NCBI GenBank assembly: GCA_022447225.1
Contig: JAKVAZ010000006.1
Coordinates: 434,001-498,000 of the forward strand
Reading direction: 5' to 3'
Length of the DNA stretch: 64,000 nt
From: Fuerstiella sp.
Lineage (GTDB): Bacteria; Planctomycetota; Planctomycetia; Planctomycetales; Planctomycetaceae
Shown: piece by piece, positions 9,140 through 19,217 of the stretch
How positions within the stretch are numbered: the stretch's first letter is position 1
Layout of the letters: every line of letters begins with the position of its first letter
Program-made: the position numbers and the translations under genes
The notes under the pieces: model-generated
The model's input: only the letters and a program-made list of their open reading frames with translations
Databases searched by the model: none
Told to the model about the DNA's origin: nothing

Positions 9140-9661
9140 TGCTTGTCTGGTCGTCAGAATTTGGGTGTCAATCTGTGAATCAGTGTACCCAATTCGAACC
9201 GCCAAGACCGTCTCTATCGTTTCAAACAGAAAGACCAAATTTTCGATTCGCTGGGCTCGCTGCCAGGTTCACCATTCGACAATCCTCGGCCCCCTCGTTT
9301 GACTGGAACGCCGGAGTGCCCCCTCGTCGTGACTGGATCTCAGCCATAGTGTTCGATCGCGGATGGTCAGATACAGCAACTTCGGCCTTTAGGACGTTCA
9401 ACGAAATGATCCGCAATCCAGCGGACAGGATTAACAACTGTTGACTGACAGCTGAACACAGCCCGGACTGATTATATTCCGTATGTATTCTCGCAATCCG
9501 TCCATTTTTTCGGACATTACAATCCTTGCACCTGTTCATCATTCCACCAACAATGACAGGGTCCGCAAGCACGGTAACATGAGTGCCATCGGGCACTCAC
9601 CATTGAGTAAATTGTCCCTGACCAATCGTCATGAAATCTTCCGGTGCAAGCCGGTGCACCA
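9140..9661. other. Intergenic region, nothing recognised
   Basis: About 520 bases between the divergent TVP38 and HD-domain genes. The open frames in it (for example 9222-9596 on the - strand) have no family signature and look like chance frames. It should contain two divergent promoters, which I cannot place with confidence. Confidence 0.4.
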
Positions 9662-10408
9662 ATGGATCGCGTTCAATTACGTCAACGTATCAGTTTTGAT
9701 GCAGCCCGGCTGTTACACGGGCGTCGTGTGAGTAATTATCACGACGCCCGCTGGCAGGCAGCTCGAACAATCACCGGCAGTTTTCTGCCGGCTGAATGTC
9801 TGCCGACCGATATGGAAATACGAGTCCATCTGCAGCAGCTAATGGGTTCTTCGGGTACTTTTCCTGCTACGTTGCCCGGTCCGGACACACCGGAAGATTC
9901 GGACCTGCCGGAAGATCGGTTTGAGCACTATCTGGCTCTGCTGCTGCCGCTGGATCGAGTAATCCAACCCGCAGACCTACATCCGGAAGGGGACGTACTC
10001 TATCACAGTCTGCAGGTCTTCGAACTGACGCGTGTGACTCACCCGTGGGACGAAGAACTGCTCACTGCCGCATTGGTGCACGACGTCGGAAAAGGAATTG
10101 ACCCGCGGGACAGCCACTTGTCCGGTCTCGCGGCACTCAGCGGCTTCATCACCGAACGAACACGGTGGCTGATCGAAAATCTCCCGTCCGTACATCGTAT
10201 GTTTGAAGGAACACTGGGAATTCGGGCTCGACGTCGCCTGGTACTGTCCGAATCATGGGCCGAACTCGAAATACTGGCCGCCCACGACCGAGAGGGCCGC
10301 GTCTGCGGGAGAAAAGTTCAGCAGCCGGAAGAGGCCATCAATATCCTCCGAATGATGTCCGCCGGCTGGACTCCGAACCAGGACCCTGAATCGGAAAATC
10401 ACGACTGA
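9662..10408 (+). CDS. HD-domain phosphohydrolase-like protein
   Basis: 248 residues from the ATG at 9662 (MDRVQL); an upstream ATG at 9644 is possible. The middle holds an HD-superfamily pattern: a tyrosine/histidine segment (LYHSLQVFE), then ALVHDVGKGIDPRDS with the paired H-D metal ligands, and a later AAHDREGR segment that could supply the final ligands. HD proteins are metal-dependent phosphohydrolases acting on nucleotides or second messengers. It is shorter than an HD-GYP protein and lacks a visible second domain. Substrate unknown. It is followed by a 217-base gap and a small acidic membrane protein. Confidence 0.7.
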   Translation: MDRVQLRQRISFDAARLLHGRRVSNYHDARWQAARTITGSFLPAECLPTDMEIRVHLQQLMGSSGTFPATLPGPDTPEDSDLPEDRFEHYLALLLPLDRVIQPADLHPEGDVLYHSLQVFELTRVTHPWDEELLTAALVHDVGKGIDPRDSHLSGLAALSGFITERTRWLIENLPSVHRMFEGTLGIRARRRLVLSESWAELEILAAHDREGRVCGRKVQQPEEAINILRMMSAGWTPNQDPESENHD

Positions 10409-10625
10409 TCAATTCAGCCGGTCGTCTGTAACGATTCCGAACTTGTTTAACCGGTGCTGTTATGGGGTGAAACCGCTAAAGTCGCAGAGTCATTGTTGCA
10501 GGAACTGAACCGGCAGGCGTACGATGTCGATAACATGCTGACAGGCAGGATATGCGTCCCCTCATCAGGTTTACCTGCCATTCCCGATCCCTGCTCTTCA
10601 TGCGAGACCCGGCGGAGACTCCAGG

Positions 10626-11090
10626 ATGTCGAAAAAACAGCTGATTCTCACCAGTTTTCTGGCCGTAATTCCTGCTGTCGGATTGATTGCCGCCTTGGTA
10701 ATCGGTGCGATCGGGGGCGTAGCACAGACTCCCGGAATGTGGGGACTGTTTGGTGCCACATTGCTGATGTCTATTGGCGCCCTGGCATCTCCCGTTGTCA
10801 CTTTTCTGTTGATTCCAGGAGCAGAAGACACAGAAGAGGCCACAACTGAGCCTGATGGAGACGAAGAAACTCAGGATTCTGATGCGAATCTGGAGGTCGA
10901 TGAGTTTGCGGACGCGGATGACATTGAGGATGGCGAGGATTTAGAAATTCAGGAAGACTACAACTCCGCAGAAACAGAAGTTGCGTCATCAGACGAGATG
11001 GATGATTTTGACGACGACGATGACTTTCAGGCCGGTGACGATGTCGAAGTCGATTTTGAAGAATTCGATGACGACGAAGACTTCGTTTGA
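10626..11090 (+). CDS. Small two-span membrane protein with very acidic tail
   Basis: 154 residues. Residues about 6-30 and 38-64 are strongly hydrophobic and likely form two membrane spans. From about residue 66 to the end nearly half the residues are D or E, including runs such as DDFDDDDDF, with no hydrophobic face; the tail is probably disordered. A GGAG nine bases before the ATG could serve as ribosome site. I recognise no family. The acidic tail could bind cations or a basic partner, but that is inference. The reading frame is well supported because the acidic bias ends exactly at the stop codon. Confidence 0.75.
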   Translation: MSKKQLILTSFLAVIPAVGLIAALVIGAIGGVAQTPGMWGLFGATLLMSIGALASPVVTFLLIPGAEDTEEATTEPDGDEETQDSDANLEVDEFADADDIEDGEDLEIQEDYNSAETEVASSDEMDDFDDDDDFQAGDDVEVDFEEFDDDEDFV

Positions 11091-11195
11091 GCTGTTTTTC
11101 ACAGACGGTGACGCTGAGCCCCCGAGACAGACATCGAGGTTCAGTCAGACAGTGCCTGTCGTTTGGACGCCTGCTGTGACTGAGGAACATCTCAC

Positions 11196-12014
11196 TTAAC
11201 TGCTGGCACTGCGGTAGAACTTCAGTGACCAGTGAAACACCACTCGTGAAATGATCATGCTGGCCACTGAACCTGCGGCCGCAATCAGTGCCCAGCGAGG
11301 CTCGTCCAGCGTGCCCAGAATCACCCTGGCCGGAACCGTAATGACCAGCAGTATCGGCATCACATAGGAAAACGCGAACTGCAACACTTCGCCGCCCTCA
11401 GTTCGTGAGTCGTCATACCCTTCGTAAATTGATCGCGGGTATCGGGCAAAGACGGTGATGTAAAACCAAAAATCATAAAGTCCCTGGTTGCGCCCAAGGA
11501 GAATACTGCTGCAGGCCATCGTGATCATCAGAGAATAAAAAAATACAACGCCTGCAAGAACGTAAACGGTATAGATCGTGACCTGCAGCAGAGAAACCGC
11601 TTCTCCAATATTCCAAAGCGACATCAGCAGCAGCGCCTGCGCCAAAATAATTTGACTCACCATCGCGAGATTGATTCGCTCCAGGGATACCAAAAACTGT
11701 GAATCGATTGGTTTTAACAGGGCGAAATCGAGTCGACCTGTGCGAATCTGTTCGCTGAACACGGCACAGTTGGGCATGAAAAATGTTTCCACTATGCCGT
11801 TCACCATCATCCCGGTGGCCATGAAAACAAAATACTGATCTTCATTCCATCCGTTGATCTCCGGCACACTCGCATAAATGACACGAAACAGAGCAATCTG
11901 TGTAAAAAACCAAAAACCGCGCGTGAGAACCTGAATCAGGAAGTTTGCCTGAAACATCGTTTCACGGATCACGCCATTGCGTATGAACGTGAACAACACG
12001 CGGGCATGATACAT
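11196..12014 (-). CDS. ABC-2 family transporter permease
   Basis: 272 residues with about six hydrophobic segments. The N-terminal half (RETMFQANFLIQVLTRGFW, then an E-Q-I-R-T-G-R-L-D-F-A-L-L-K-P-I-D segment) and the F-A-R-Y-P stretch match the ABC-2 permease group formerly called DUF990. Such permeases usually work as a pair with a second permease and an ATPase; none of these is adjacent, so partners must be elsewhere. It begins 36 bases after the purM stop on the same strand and may be read through from purM. Transported substrate unknown. Confidence 0.82.
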   Translation of the reverse strand: MYHARVLFTFIRNGVIRETMFQANFLIQVLTRGFWFFTQIALFRVIYASVPEINGWNEDQYFVFMATGMMVNGIVETFFMPNCAVFSEQIRTGRLDFALLKPIDSQFLVSLERINLAMVSQIILAQALLLMSLWNIGEAVSLLQVTIYTVYVLAGVVFFYSLMITMACSSILLGRNQGLYDFWFYITVFARYPRSIYEGYDDSRTEGGEVLQFAFSYVMPILLVITVPARVILGTLDEPRWALIAAAGSVASMIISRVVFHWSLKFYRSASS

Positions 12015-12049
12015 GCTGTGAATCGTCCTCTGAGTCAGTAGTGCCCTGT

Positions 12050-13114
12050 TCAGTGGTTCAGCTGGACGTTTCCGGGAGAATCCGATGCGGAGTCCAGCAC
12101 CTTTCCAATAACGGTTGCCGGATATTCCTCCGTGGATACAGCAGTCAACGCCGCATCCGCCAGACGTTCGGGTACGAACACGACCAGACCAATTCCCATG
12201 TTGAACACCCGATACATTTCTGTCGTTTCGATCTCAGCGATGCTCTGAAGCCAGTCAAATGCCGGCGGCATTTTCCAGCAGTCTCGATCGATCTGAACCT
12301 GAATTCCTGAAGGCAGAATACGTTGTAAGTTTTCAGCAATTCCTCCGCCTGTCACGTGAGCAATACCGTGAACACCGGCATTGCCGGTCACTTCCATTAG
12401 AGCTGCCACCTGTTTCACATAAATACGTGTCGGAGTCAGCAGGACTTCACCCACGGTTCTGCCGTCAAACTGTCCCAGTCGATCCGTGGTACTGAGTCCG
12501 GCATATTCGAACACGGCTTTGCGAATCAGACTGTATCCGTTGGAGTGAAAACCCGACGACGGAAGACCGATCACCACATCGCCGGCTTCAATTCGTTCAC
12601 GACCATCGATGAGTTCTGATCGTTCCGCGGCTCCGACACAAAAACCGGACAGATCAAAATCACCAGCAGCATACATATCCGGCATAATCGCAGTTTCGCC
12701 ACCCAGCAGTGCGGCACCGGACCGACAGCATCCATCGGTAATCCCGTGAACGAGCTGTTCAAGCAACTCAGGATTATCCGCATCCATCGCGATGTAATCG
12801 AGAAAAAACAAAGGCAGGGCACCAGAGCACAGACAGTCGTTGACGCACATGGCCACCAGATCAATTCCAACCGTCGAATACAATCCGGCATCAATTGCGA
12901 CTCGCAGCTTTGTCCCCACGCCGTCGGTACCGGAGACAAGAACCGGATCGTTCCAGTTTCGTACAGCTCCCAGATGAAACAGCCCGGCGAAACCGCCAGG
13001 AAGCCCGATGACTCCCGGCGTGCGTGTCGCATCCATTAGCGCAGGAAGTCGCTTCATTGCCTGTTCGTACACATCCAGGTCAACTCCTGCCGAACGGTAG
13101 TCCAGTCCTGTCAT
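12050..13114 (-). CDS. purM: Phosphoribosylformylglycinamidine cyclo-ligase (AIR synthetase)
   Basis: 354 residues from ATG 13114 (MTGLDYRSAGVD), which matches the usual PurM opening; a longer frame to 13177 exists. PurM closes the imidazole ring, making AIR from FGAM with ATP, in purine synthesis. Visible family landmarks are Y-R-S-A-G-V-D near the start, a G-F-A-G-L-F segment, VSGTDGVGTKL, the AMCVNDCLCSGA metal/ATP segment, LLGGETA, and HVTGGGIAENL towards the C terminus. All are intact, so the enzyme should be active. The 20 or so codons before the chosen start lack conservation. Confidence 0.95.
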   Translation of the reverse strand: MTGLDYRSAGVDLDVYEQAMKRLPALMDATRTPGVIGLPGGFAGLFHLGAVRNWNDPVLVSGTDGVGTKLRVAIDAGLYSTVGIDLVAMCVNDCLCSGALPLFFLDYIAMDADNPELLEQLVHGITDGCCRSGAALLGGETAIMPDMYAAGDFDLSGFCVGAAERSELIDGRERIEAGDVVIGLPSSGFHSNGYSLIRKAVFEYAGLSTTDRLGQFDGRTVGEVLLTPTRIYVKQVAALMEVTGNAGVHGIAHVTGGGIAENLQRILPSGIQVQIDRDCWKMPPAFDWLQSIAEIETTEMYRVFNMGIGLVVFVPERLADAALTAVSTEEYPATVIGKVLDSASDSPGNVQLNH

Positions 13115-13209
13115 GATATTCCCATAGTTGATTCGCGTCTTCGGCAGCAATCGCTCGCGATTCGCTGGCTGATCCATTCAATTTGTGCCGATATCACGAA
13201 TTGTAGTGA

Positions 13210-13995
13210 ATGAACTGGCGACACGGGAGCGGTCGGATGTTTGGAAACTCAACACAGCCAAAAGACTGGAAATTCCACACCGCAGGCCAGACCGAAGCTG
13301 TCAACCGACTCCTGTACGTAGTGGAAAACGGTGAAGCGTTTGCGCTGCTCAAAGGCAGCTACGGGACGGGAAAATCCACCGTCCTGCAACGTACCGCTGA
13401 CGAGCTTACCGGACTTGGCCGACGGACGATCCGGCAGAATATGGCGTCTCTGGACTGTCGAGCCAGCCTGTGGCAGCTTTGTGGGGCACTTTCGGTGTTC
13501 AGCCAGACCTCGACAGATACCTCAGCGCTGATGATGCTGGTTCGGGATGAACTGCTCGCCCGTGAGAATTGTCATCACCAGACAGTGATTCTGCTGGATG
13601 ATGCTGATTTCGCCCAGGAAGACACAGACAACGTGCTGCATCTTCTGACCTCCATCGCTGAATCTTCCCGCGGGGCGTTGAGCATCATTGCATCCACAGA
13701 GCGACCGCTGCCCATTTCCCTACAGAAACGCTCGTCGCTGAACATACGATTGGAACCTCTGTCAAAACAGGAAGCGATTGAATTCGTGGTGCGTCGACTG
13801 GCGCACCTTGAATGTCCGGTGAACAAGGTTACCGACACCGGCTGGCATGCCATTGCTGATTTGGGTGGTGGACTGCCTGCACAACTGCTGCGGGTTTGCG
13901 AGATTGTGCACGCTGTCACATCAATGCAGTCAGAACCAATTGACGCGGCTCTGGTACATGAAGCCGTGGCTGAACTGATGCCGCAGGCGGCATAA
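13210..13995 (+). CDS. AAA ATPase of the ExeA/GspA type
   Basis: 261 residues. Walker A is KGSYGTGKST (K55, S56) and Walker B is TVILLDDADF (D130, D131). A following segment with II-A-S-T-E and the later LEPLSKQEAIEFV helical lid match the ATPase module of ExeA/GspA and TniB-like proteins. There is no C-terminal membrane segment or peptidoglycan-binding domain, which full ExeA proteins carry. It could serve a secretion or pilus system; the degenerate GspE gene lies 11 kb away, but a link is speculative. It is divergent from purM across only about 95 bases. Confidence 0.78.
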   Translation: MNWRHGSGRMFGNSTQPKDWKFHTAGQTEAVNRLLYVVENGEAFALLKGSYGTGKSTVLQRTADELTGLGRRTIRQNMASLDCRASLWQLCGALSVFSQTSTDTSALMMLVRDELLARENCHHQTVILLDDADFAQEDTDNVLHLLTSIAESSRGALSIIASTERPLPISLQKRSSLNIRLEPLSKQEAIEFVVRRLAHLECPVNKVTDTGWHAIADLGGGLPAQLLRVCEIVHAVTSMQSEPIDAALVHEAVAELMPQAA

Positions 13996-14239
13996 CCACC
14001 TTTCTTCGCTTTTTTGTCAGACGCGGGATCTTACGCCTGCGCACCGGTTATCCGCATTGTGACGAAGAATTCAGTCTCTCCCGATCCAAAGATCGAAGCA
14101 AATCTTTCATTTGTTGCCGTGGCAATCCCGGCTTCGGCAAATTCTGCGTGTTTGGGACTGATGCATAGAGCGACCGGAGGACGATACCCCATACGAGAAA
14201 ACGATTTTGTAATGGACCGCCCAGCCGGAACACGCCAAT

Positions 14240-15082
14240 ATGCCTCAGACTGCCACCAAGTCACGTTCATCGTCCCGTCTGCAGACACCGCTGGAAACAT
14301 ATCTTCGCGAAATCAACGAAACGGCTTTGCTGACAGCAAATGAAGAGAAAATGTTGTCACGCCGTATCTCAGCAGGCGATGGCGCCGCACGAGACCGAAT
14401 GGTGCGTGCCAATCTGCGTCTGGTTGTCAACATCGCCAGAGGTTACGGAGGTAAGGGCCTACCGCTGCCCGACCTGATCGAAGAGGGTAATCTGGGATTG
14501 CTGCGGGCAGTGGAAGGCTTCGACCCGGATATGAACACGCGGTTCAGTACGTACGCCAGTTACTGGATCAAGCAATCAATCAAACGTGCTCTGGTCAATT
14601 CAGCCAAGACCATCCGAATCCCGGCATACATGGTTGAACTGCTGTCGAAATGGCGTCGTGCGGCAGCCAAACTCACAGAAGAAACAAACTGCACACCAAC
14701 GGCCGAAGATATCGCAAGGGAACTGGAGATCCCGAAAAAGAAACTCAGAATCGTGAAGAAAGCGATTGTACTTTACAACGCTACGCCTCAGTCAGATCAG
14801 GACGAGACAGGCCTGACGTTAGGCGACGTCGTCCCCGACGAACGGACACGAGACCCGGAAGATGAACTGATCAACAGTGACAACCTGAAACATGTCTTTC
14901 GACTGCTAAATGAAATGGACTCCCGTGAGGCCACCATTCTCCGAATGCGATTCGGCCTGGACGACAGTGAACCCCGCACCCTGAAGGAAATTGGAGAAAC
15001 ACTGGGCCTGACTCGTGAACGCGTTCGGCAGATCGAAGGTGAAGCACTGAAAAAACTAAATCGAAATTTAAGCGGCGAATAG
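14240..15082 (+). CDS. RNA polymerase sigma-70 factor, group 1/2 type
   Basis: 280 residues. The order is region 1.2 (PLETYLREINETALLTANEE), region 2 with RMVRANLRLVVNIARGYGG, DLIEEGNLGLLRAVEGFDP and FSTYASYWIKQSIKRAL, region 3, then region 4 with a clear helix-turn-helix (LKEIGETLGLTRERVRQIE). It lacks the long N-terminal region 1.1 of housekeeping RpoD and is short, so it is more likely an alternative group 2 factor than the primary one. Region 2.4 suggests recognition of a standard -10 box. The gene follows the ExeA-like ATPase by 244 bases and appears to have its own promoter. Confidence 0.92.
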   Translation: MPQTATKSRSSSRLQTPLETYLREINETALLTANEEKMLSRRISAGDGAARDRMVRANLRLVVNIARGYGGKGLPLPDLIEEGNLGLLRAVEGFDPDMNTRFSTYASYWIKQSIKRALVNSAKTIRIPAYMVELLSKWRRAAAKLTEETNCTPTAEDIARELEIPKKKLRIVKKAIVLYNATPQSDQDETGLTLGDVVPDERTRDPEDELINSDNLKHVFRLLNEMDSREATILRMRFGLDDSEPRTLKEIGETLGLTRERVRQIEGEALKKLNRNLSGE

Positions 15083-15254
15083 ACACAGACGAATATAGTC
15101 GCGAAACCGACGGTGACACGGAGTCTACTCTTCACGAATCGTTCAGCACCGGTGATCCGGGTCATTCAAGAAACGCCGGAGCATTCAGGACCCGCAATGG
15201 CTACAATGCGGCTGTGTCTGAAAGGATGGTATGGTTCCAGGGAGATTCCACCCA

Positions 15255-16133
15255 ATGCACCGGCGATTGTTTCTGCGCAATGGAAGCTTGTTGCTGCTTT
15301 CCGGCATGGCCAGCCCCTGCATCAGTGCTCGACGGGAGGCCGTTACGGGTGAGACCCCTGAGGTGCGTTTTGCAATGGTCACCGACCTGCATTATGCGGA
15401 CAAGGATCCGGCCGGTACCCGTTATTACCGTGAGACAATCGCCAAACTCGCACAGGCAGCCGGACAGTTCCAGACCGAGAAACCGGATTTCCTGGCGGTC
15501 CTGGGTGACCTGATTGATGCGGCGGAAGAGGTCGAGACGGAACTCGGTTACCTGAAGCGAATTGCCCAGGAGATGGACAAGATCAAACTATCCAAGCATT
15601 ATGTGCTGGGAAATCACTGTGTCGATACGCTCACCAAAGGAGAGTTCCTTGCCGGGATAGGACAGGAAGATTCGTATTACTCCTTTGACAAGGCAGGAAT
15701 TCATTTCGTCGTTCTGGATGCCTGTTTCCGCAGTGACGGGGTGGCTTATCAAAGGAAAAATTTTGAGTGGACCGATCCCAATATCCAGGAACGGGAAGTC
15801 GAATGGTTAAAACAGGATCTGACCGGTACCGACAAAAAGACGATCGTACTGGTTCATCAACGCCTGGATGTCGCGGGACCGTACGGCATCAGGAATGCGG
15901 ACCGGGTCCGCAAAGTACTGGAGGATTCCGGTAAAGTACTGGCCGTATTCCAGGGCCATAGCCATGAAAATGAGCACCAGATCATCGGCGACATTCACTA
16001 CTGCACGCTGGTGGCAATGGTAGAGGGCTCATTTGAAGCGAGTAATGGTTTCAGTGTCGCCTCGGTTTTTGCCGACGGAACGATTCAACTTGAAGGGTTC
16101 CGCAAACAGAGTTCCCATACATGGCAGAGCTAA
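15255..16133 (+). CDS. Secreted metallophosphoesterase
   Basis: 292 residues from ATG 15255. The opening MHRRLFLRNGSLLLLSGMAS is a signal peptide with paired arginines, probably for export. The calcineurin-like metallophosphoesterase motifs are in order: VTDLHYAD, LGDLID, LGNHC, LVHQRLD and QGHSHENEHQ. The motif set resembles the ADP-ribose/CDP-alcohol diphosphatase subgroup. The asparagine and histidine in GNHC and the final G-H-x-H are intact, so two metal ions can be bound. Substrate unknown; an extracytoplasmic phosphoester or nucleotide is likely. It is followed by a long gap of about 830 bases. Confidence 0.85.
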   Translation: MHRRLFLRNGSLLLLSGMASPCISARREAVTGETPEVRFAMVTDLHYADKDPAGTRYYRETIAKLAQAAGQFQTEKPDFLAVLGDLIDAAEEVETELGYLKRIAQEMDKIKLSKHYVLGNHCVDTLTKGEFLAGIGQEDSYYSFDKAGIHFVVLDACFRSDGVAYQRKNFEWTDPNIQEREVEWLKQDLTGTDKKTIVLVHQRLDVAGPYGIRNADRVRKVLEDSGKVLAVFQGHSHENEHQIIGDIHYCTLVAMVEGSFEASNGFSVASVFADGTIQLEGFRKQSSHTWQS

Positions 16134-16966
16134 TGACTGTGGGATGACCGACGCCTTGATGGTCGCATTTTTTCTCTGTGGATTTGCCAATCCCGCCCCA
16201 CTAAAGAATTTGGTGTCGTACCGTTACCAATGGCTTTGAAATCACCTGTCGGGGTGGTACCTGACTTGGCACTTACAGCAGAGACTGTAGCTTGACTGCC
16301 TGTGCTCAATTGTCTGCAGGTTCACGGTGTGCCACCTTCAAGACGACCAATTTCAGTAAATTGCTCGCGTAGCGACAATGCCTGATGCTGGGTGTCCCAT
16401 AAGGTTTTTCCAACTTTCCTTGTCGATCTCTGCCACACCAACGCCTGTGCATACTGCAACGTCGTTTCCGGCCCAACCATGGCGTCAGCCAAAGCTGGGG
16501 ATGCGGTCATTTGCACTCTGGAGAAATTTCCCAGAATCACCGGCAAAGCCAGCGTCCAACACAATGCAACACAATTCCCTCAGAGACACACTGAACGGCC
16601 GATCAGAAAATGGCGCTGTTAAGAACAAAGTCCATCGAAAAACACTGCGAGAATATAATTTCTGACATAAATCAATTGCATAACACGGTTTATAAAAAAC
16701 CGACTACCATCAGCAAAACACGACCCATTCAACACAAGCTGTTTTAAATCAACATGTTGCGTCAATTAACACATACAAATCTCATACAAACCGTCCCGGA
16801 ATTAACTGTTTTTGTGTGATTCCCGTGCTTCGGCTGGACTTGTCTCGCACCTGCCATGAGAATCCCGCCTTCGTTAAAAGGAACGGTCACGGCAGAAATC
16901 GGAATGCCGCGATGCAGATAAGCATGTCTGACCTGCGTTCCTCCGCCCCGTTGCACAGCAGGCTCT
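16134..16966. other. Long intergenic region, possible gene remnant on the - strand
   Basis: About 830 bases before rpe. An 80-codon - strand frame at 16322-16564 ends in a stretch (ALSLREQFTEIGRLEGGTP) that resembles the helical repeats of TolC-type outer membrane proteins, but it stops where such proteins continue. I treat it as a weak hint of a decayed gene. The part from about 16570 to 16800 is AT-rich relative to the rest and may hold the promoter of the rpe cluster. Nothing else is recognised. Confidence 0.3.
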
Positions 16967-17683
16967 ATGTTAAAACGACATGCGATGTTGAAGCATCTTC
17001 GGACGCACTCTCCGGTGATCGCTCCGTCTCTGCTCAAATGCGACTTCGGCAATCTCGACAACGAAGTGAAGCTGCTGGACCGGTCTGGATTTTCAGTGCT
17101 GCATTTGGACGTGATGGATGGAAACTTTGTGCCCAACCTTTCGTATGGCCCAATGGTCATTCGTTCGTTGAGACAACTGACGAACATTCCGTTTGATGCT
17201 CATCTGATGATCTCAGATCCCGCCTTTTATCTGGATGAATATCTGGACGCCGGCTGTGAGGCAGTCACCTTTCATCTTGAAGCGGTTCCGGATCCTAAGG
17301 ATCTGCTGTTAGAACTTCAAAGACGAGACACAGTCGCCGGACTGGCAATCAATCCGGACACCCCACTCGAAATGGCCGAACCGTGGCTTGAACACTGTGA
17401 TTTGTTGCTCGTTATGAGCGTTCAGCCGGGATTTGGCGGACAGACATTCATGCCTGAAGTCCTGCAAAAAGTCCGCCGCGCAAGAGAAATCGCAGGAGAG
17501 CGGCTGATTATCTCAATCGACGGTGGTGTCGCCGCCGGAACAATAGCGAAATGTTCAGATGCGGGAGCCGATCTCTTTGTCGCAGGCAGTGCAGTCTTTG
17601 ACAAAGCGGACTACGGGGCCGCCAGGAAACAACTGGTTGAGATGACTCGCGACACTCTGAGCCCGGCTGGGGAGTCGATATGA
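16967..17683 (+). CDS. rpe: Ribulose-phosphate 3-epimerase
   Basis: 238 residues, a TIM-barrel enzyme interconverting ribulose 5-phosphate and xylulose 5-phosphate in the pentose phosphate pathway. Family motifs are complete: IAPSLLKCDFG, HLDVMDGNFVPNLSYGP (metal and catalytic aspartate), FDAHLMI, MSVQPGFGGQTF and ISIDGGV. Two starts are possible: 16967 or the ATG at 16985. Its stop overlaps the start of the next gene by four bases (17680-17683), so translation is coupled. It heads a five-gene + strand cluster ending with rsfS. Confidence 0.95.
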   Translation: MLKRHAMLKHLRTHSPVIAPSLLKCDFGNLDNEVKLLDRSGFSVLHLDVMDGNFVPNLSYGPMVIRSLRQLTNIPFDAHLMISDPAFYLDEYLDAGCEAVTFHLEAVPDPKDLLLELQRRDTVAGLAINPDTPLEMAEPWLEHCDLLLVMSVQPGFGGQTFMPEVLQKVRRAREIAGERLIISIDGGVAAGTIAKCSDAGADLFVAGSAVFDKADYGAARKQLVEMTRDTLSPAGESI

Positions 17684-18330
17684 GTCAAATCGTGTTAATA
17701 CGTCCCGGTCAAACAGATTACGCGGCAGACTCACGACTGCTGGGCATGCTCGAAATGCCGATCAACCAGGCAGGACTCATAGAAATCCAGCAGGTCCTGG
17801 CAGAGATTAGCGCCAGTGATCTCAAACTTGAAGTCATCTTTACTACTCCAGGGGATCCGGCGTTTGGCACAGCCCAGGCAATCTCTGATCACCTGTCCGG
17901 TCTTCGGGTTCGTCAACTGGACGAGCTAAAAAATGTCAATCAGGGGCTCTGGCAGGGGCTGCCGGAATCCCAGGTTCGAAAGAGATATCCCAGACTGTTT
18001 CGATCTTGCCGTGAAAAGCCCCAGGCGATTTGCGCACCGGAAGGAGAGAGCCTGTCAGATGCCTGTGAGAGGGTGGCGCGGGTCCTCAACAGGGCGATCC
18101 ACAAATACGAAGTCTTTGCGATTGTTGCGGTTGAACCGATTGCAACGGTTATTCGCTGCACTCTGCAGCACCGCGGCCCCACTTTGGCATCGTGTTTGTG
18201 CGGAGAACATCGTAAGCTAGTGGAATGTTTTGAAGCGTCAGAGTTCGATCCGGAAATTTTTGTGAATTTCGAGTGTGTCTCGGATGCGGTTGGGGTGACC
18301 ACCGACGCTGCTGGTCCGGGGAGACATTAA
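17680..18330 (+). CDS. Histidine phosphatase-like protein lacking catalytic histidines
   Basis: 216 residues with the phosphoglycerate mutase / histidine phosphatase fold pattern. The N-terminal signature RHGxT is here R8-P9-G10-Q11-T12, so the phosphoacceptor histidine is proline. The usual SxP-x-RAxQTA becomes [14 protein letters not shown]. The second catalytic H-G-G segment before VIR is V-E-P-I-A-T (151-156), so that histidine is lost too. The middle is well kept ([11 protein letters not shown], then P-E-G-E-S). Inference: a non-catalytic, possibly regulatory protein. It overlaps rpe by four bases and accD by one base, so it is co-translated with both. Confidence 0.82.
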   Translation: MSQIVLIRPGQTDYAADSRLLGMLEMPINQAGLIEIQQVLAEISASDLKLEVIFTTPGDPAFGTAQAISDHLSGLRVRQLDELKNVNQGLWQGLPESQVRKRYPRLFRSCREKPQAICAPEGESLSDACERVARVLNRAIHKYEVFAIVAVEPIATVIRCTLQHRGPTLASCLCGEHRKLVECFEASEFDPEIFVNFECVSDAVGVTTDAAGPGRH

Positions 18331-19184
18331 TGAGCACTACACGTAAACACAGTCAGCAGTCATGGCTGCAATTTCTGAAACGGCCGAAACGTGGAGTCCC
18401 CGAAGGGCTCTGGCTGAGATGTGATGCCTGTTCGGCAACGGTCTTTAGAAATCAGGTTGAAGAAAACCTTTACGTATGTCCCGAGTGTGACCATCACTTC
18501 CACGTACCCACGGCATCTCGCCTGAAGCAGCTGCTTGATCCGGACACATTCGAGGAATGGTATCCTGAACTCAGTCCTGTCGATCCCCTGGGATTCACGG
18601 ATCGAGTCAGCTACCAGGATCGTCTGTCGAACGAACAAAAAAAGACAGGAATGAAGGACGCCTGCACCGTGGGCCGGGGATACATGAGGGGCCGTCCACT
18701 GGTTTTTGGAATGACTGATTCGGCTTTCATCATGGGAAGCATGGGTTCGGTTGTAGGTGAGAAGCTCACCAGAGCCATTGAACAGGCTACAGAAAGAAGA
18801 TTACCACTGGTAGTGGTCAGTGGCTCCGGTGGTGGGGCACGAATGCACGAAGGCATCCTCTCACTCATGCAGATGGGTAAGGTCTCAGCCGCACTCGCTC
18901 GATTTCGCAGAGCCCGCGGCCTTTATATTTCGGTACTGACCAATCCAACCATGGGTGGCGTTGCCGCGAGCTTCGCTTCTCTGGGCGACATTGTTCTGGC
19001 TGAGCCGCGTGCCTTGGTTGGTTTCGCAGGACCACGTGTTGTCCAGGCCACATGCAACATCGATCTGCCGGATGGTTTTCAGACGAGTGAATTCCTGCTG
19101 TCACACGGTTTCGTCGATCGCATCGTCCACCGACGTCAGTTGCGGTCGGAAGTCGCTCGTATCATTGACTATTGTTCGCGCTGA
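18330..19184 (+). CDS. accD: Acetyl-CoA carboxylase carboxyltransferase beta subunit
   Basis: 284 residues from ATG 18330, whose first base is shared with the stop of the previous gene; GGGGAGA at 18318-18324 is a good ribosome site. AccD transfers the carboxyl group from biotin to acetyl-CoA in fatty acid synthesis, with AccA. The N-terminal zinc finger is C31, C34, C50, C53. The crotonase-like carboxyltransferase core has [27 protein letters not shown] and [10 protein letters not shown], all as in the family. Length is normal. No accA is present in the window. Confidence 0.95.
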   Translation: MSTTRKHSQQSWLQFLKRPKRGVPEGLWLRCDACSATVFRNQVEENLYVCPECDHHFHVPTASRLKQLLDPDTFEEWYPELSPVDPLGFTDRVSYQDRLSNEQKKTGMKDACTVGRGYMRGRPLVFGMTDSAFIMGSMGSVVGEKLTRAIEQATERRLPLVVVSGSGGGARMHEGILSLMQMGKVSAALARFRRARGLYISVLTNPTMGGVAASFASLGDIVLAEPRALVGFAGPRVVQATCNIDLPDGFQTSEFLLSHGFVDRIVHRRQLRSEVARIIDYCSR

Positions 19185-19217
19185 ACATCAGGATGTGCGG
19201 CGGCCACAAACATTCCC

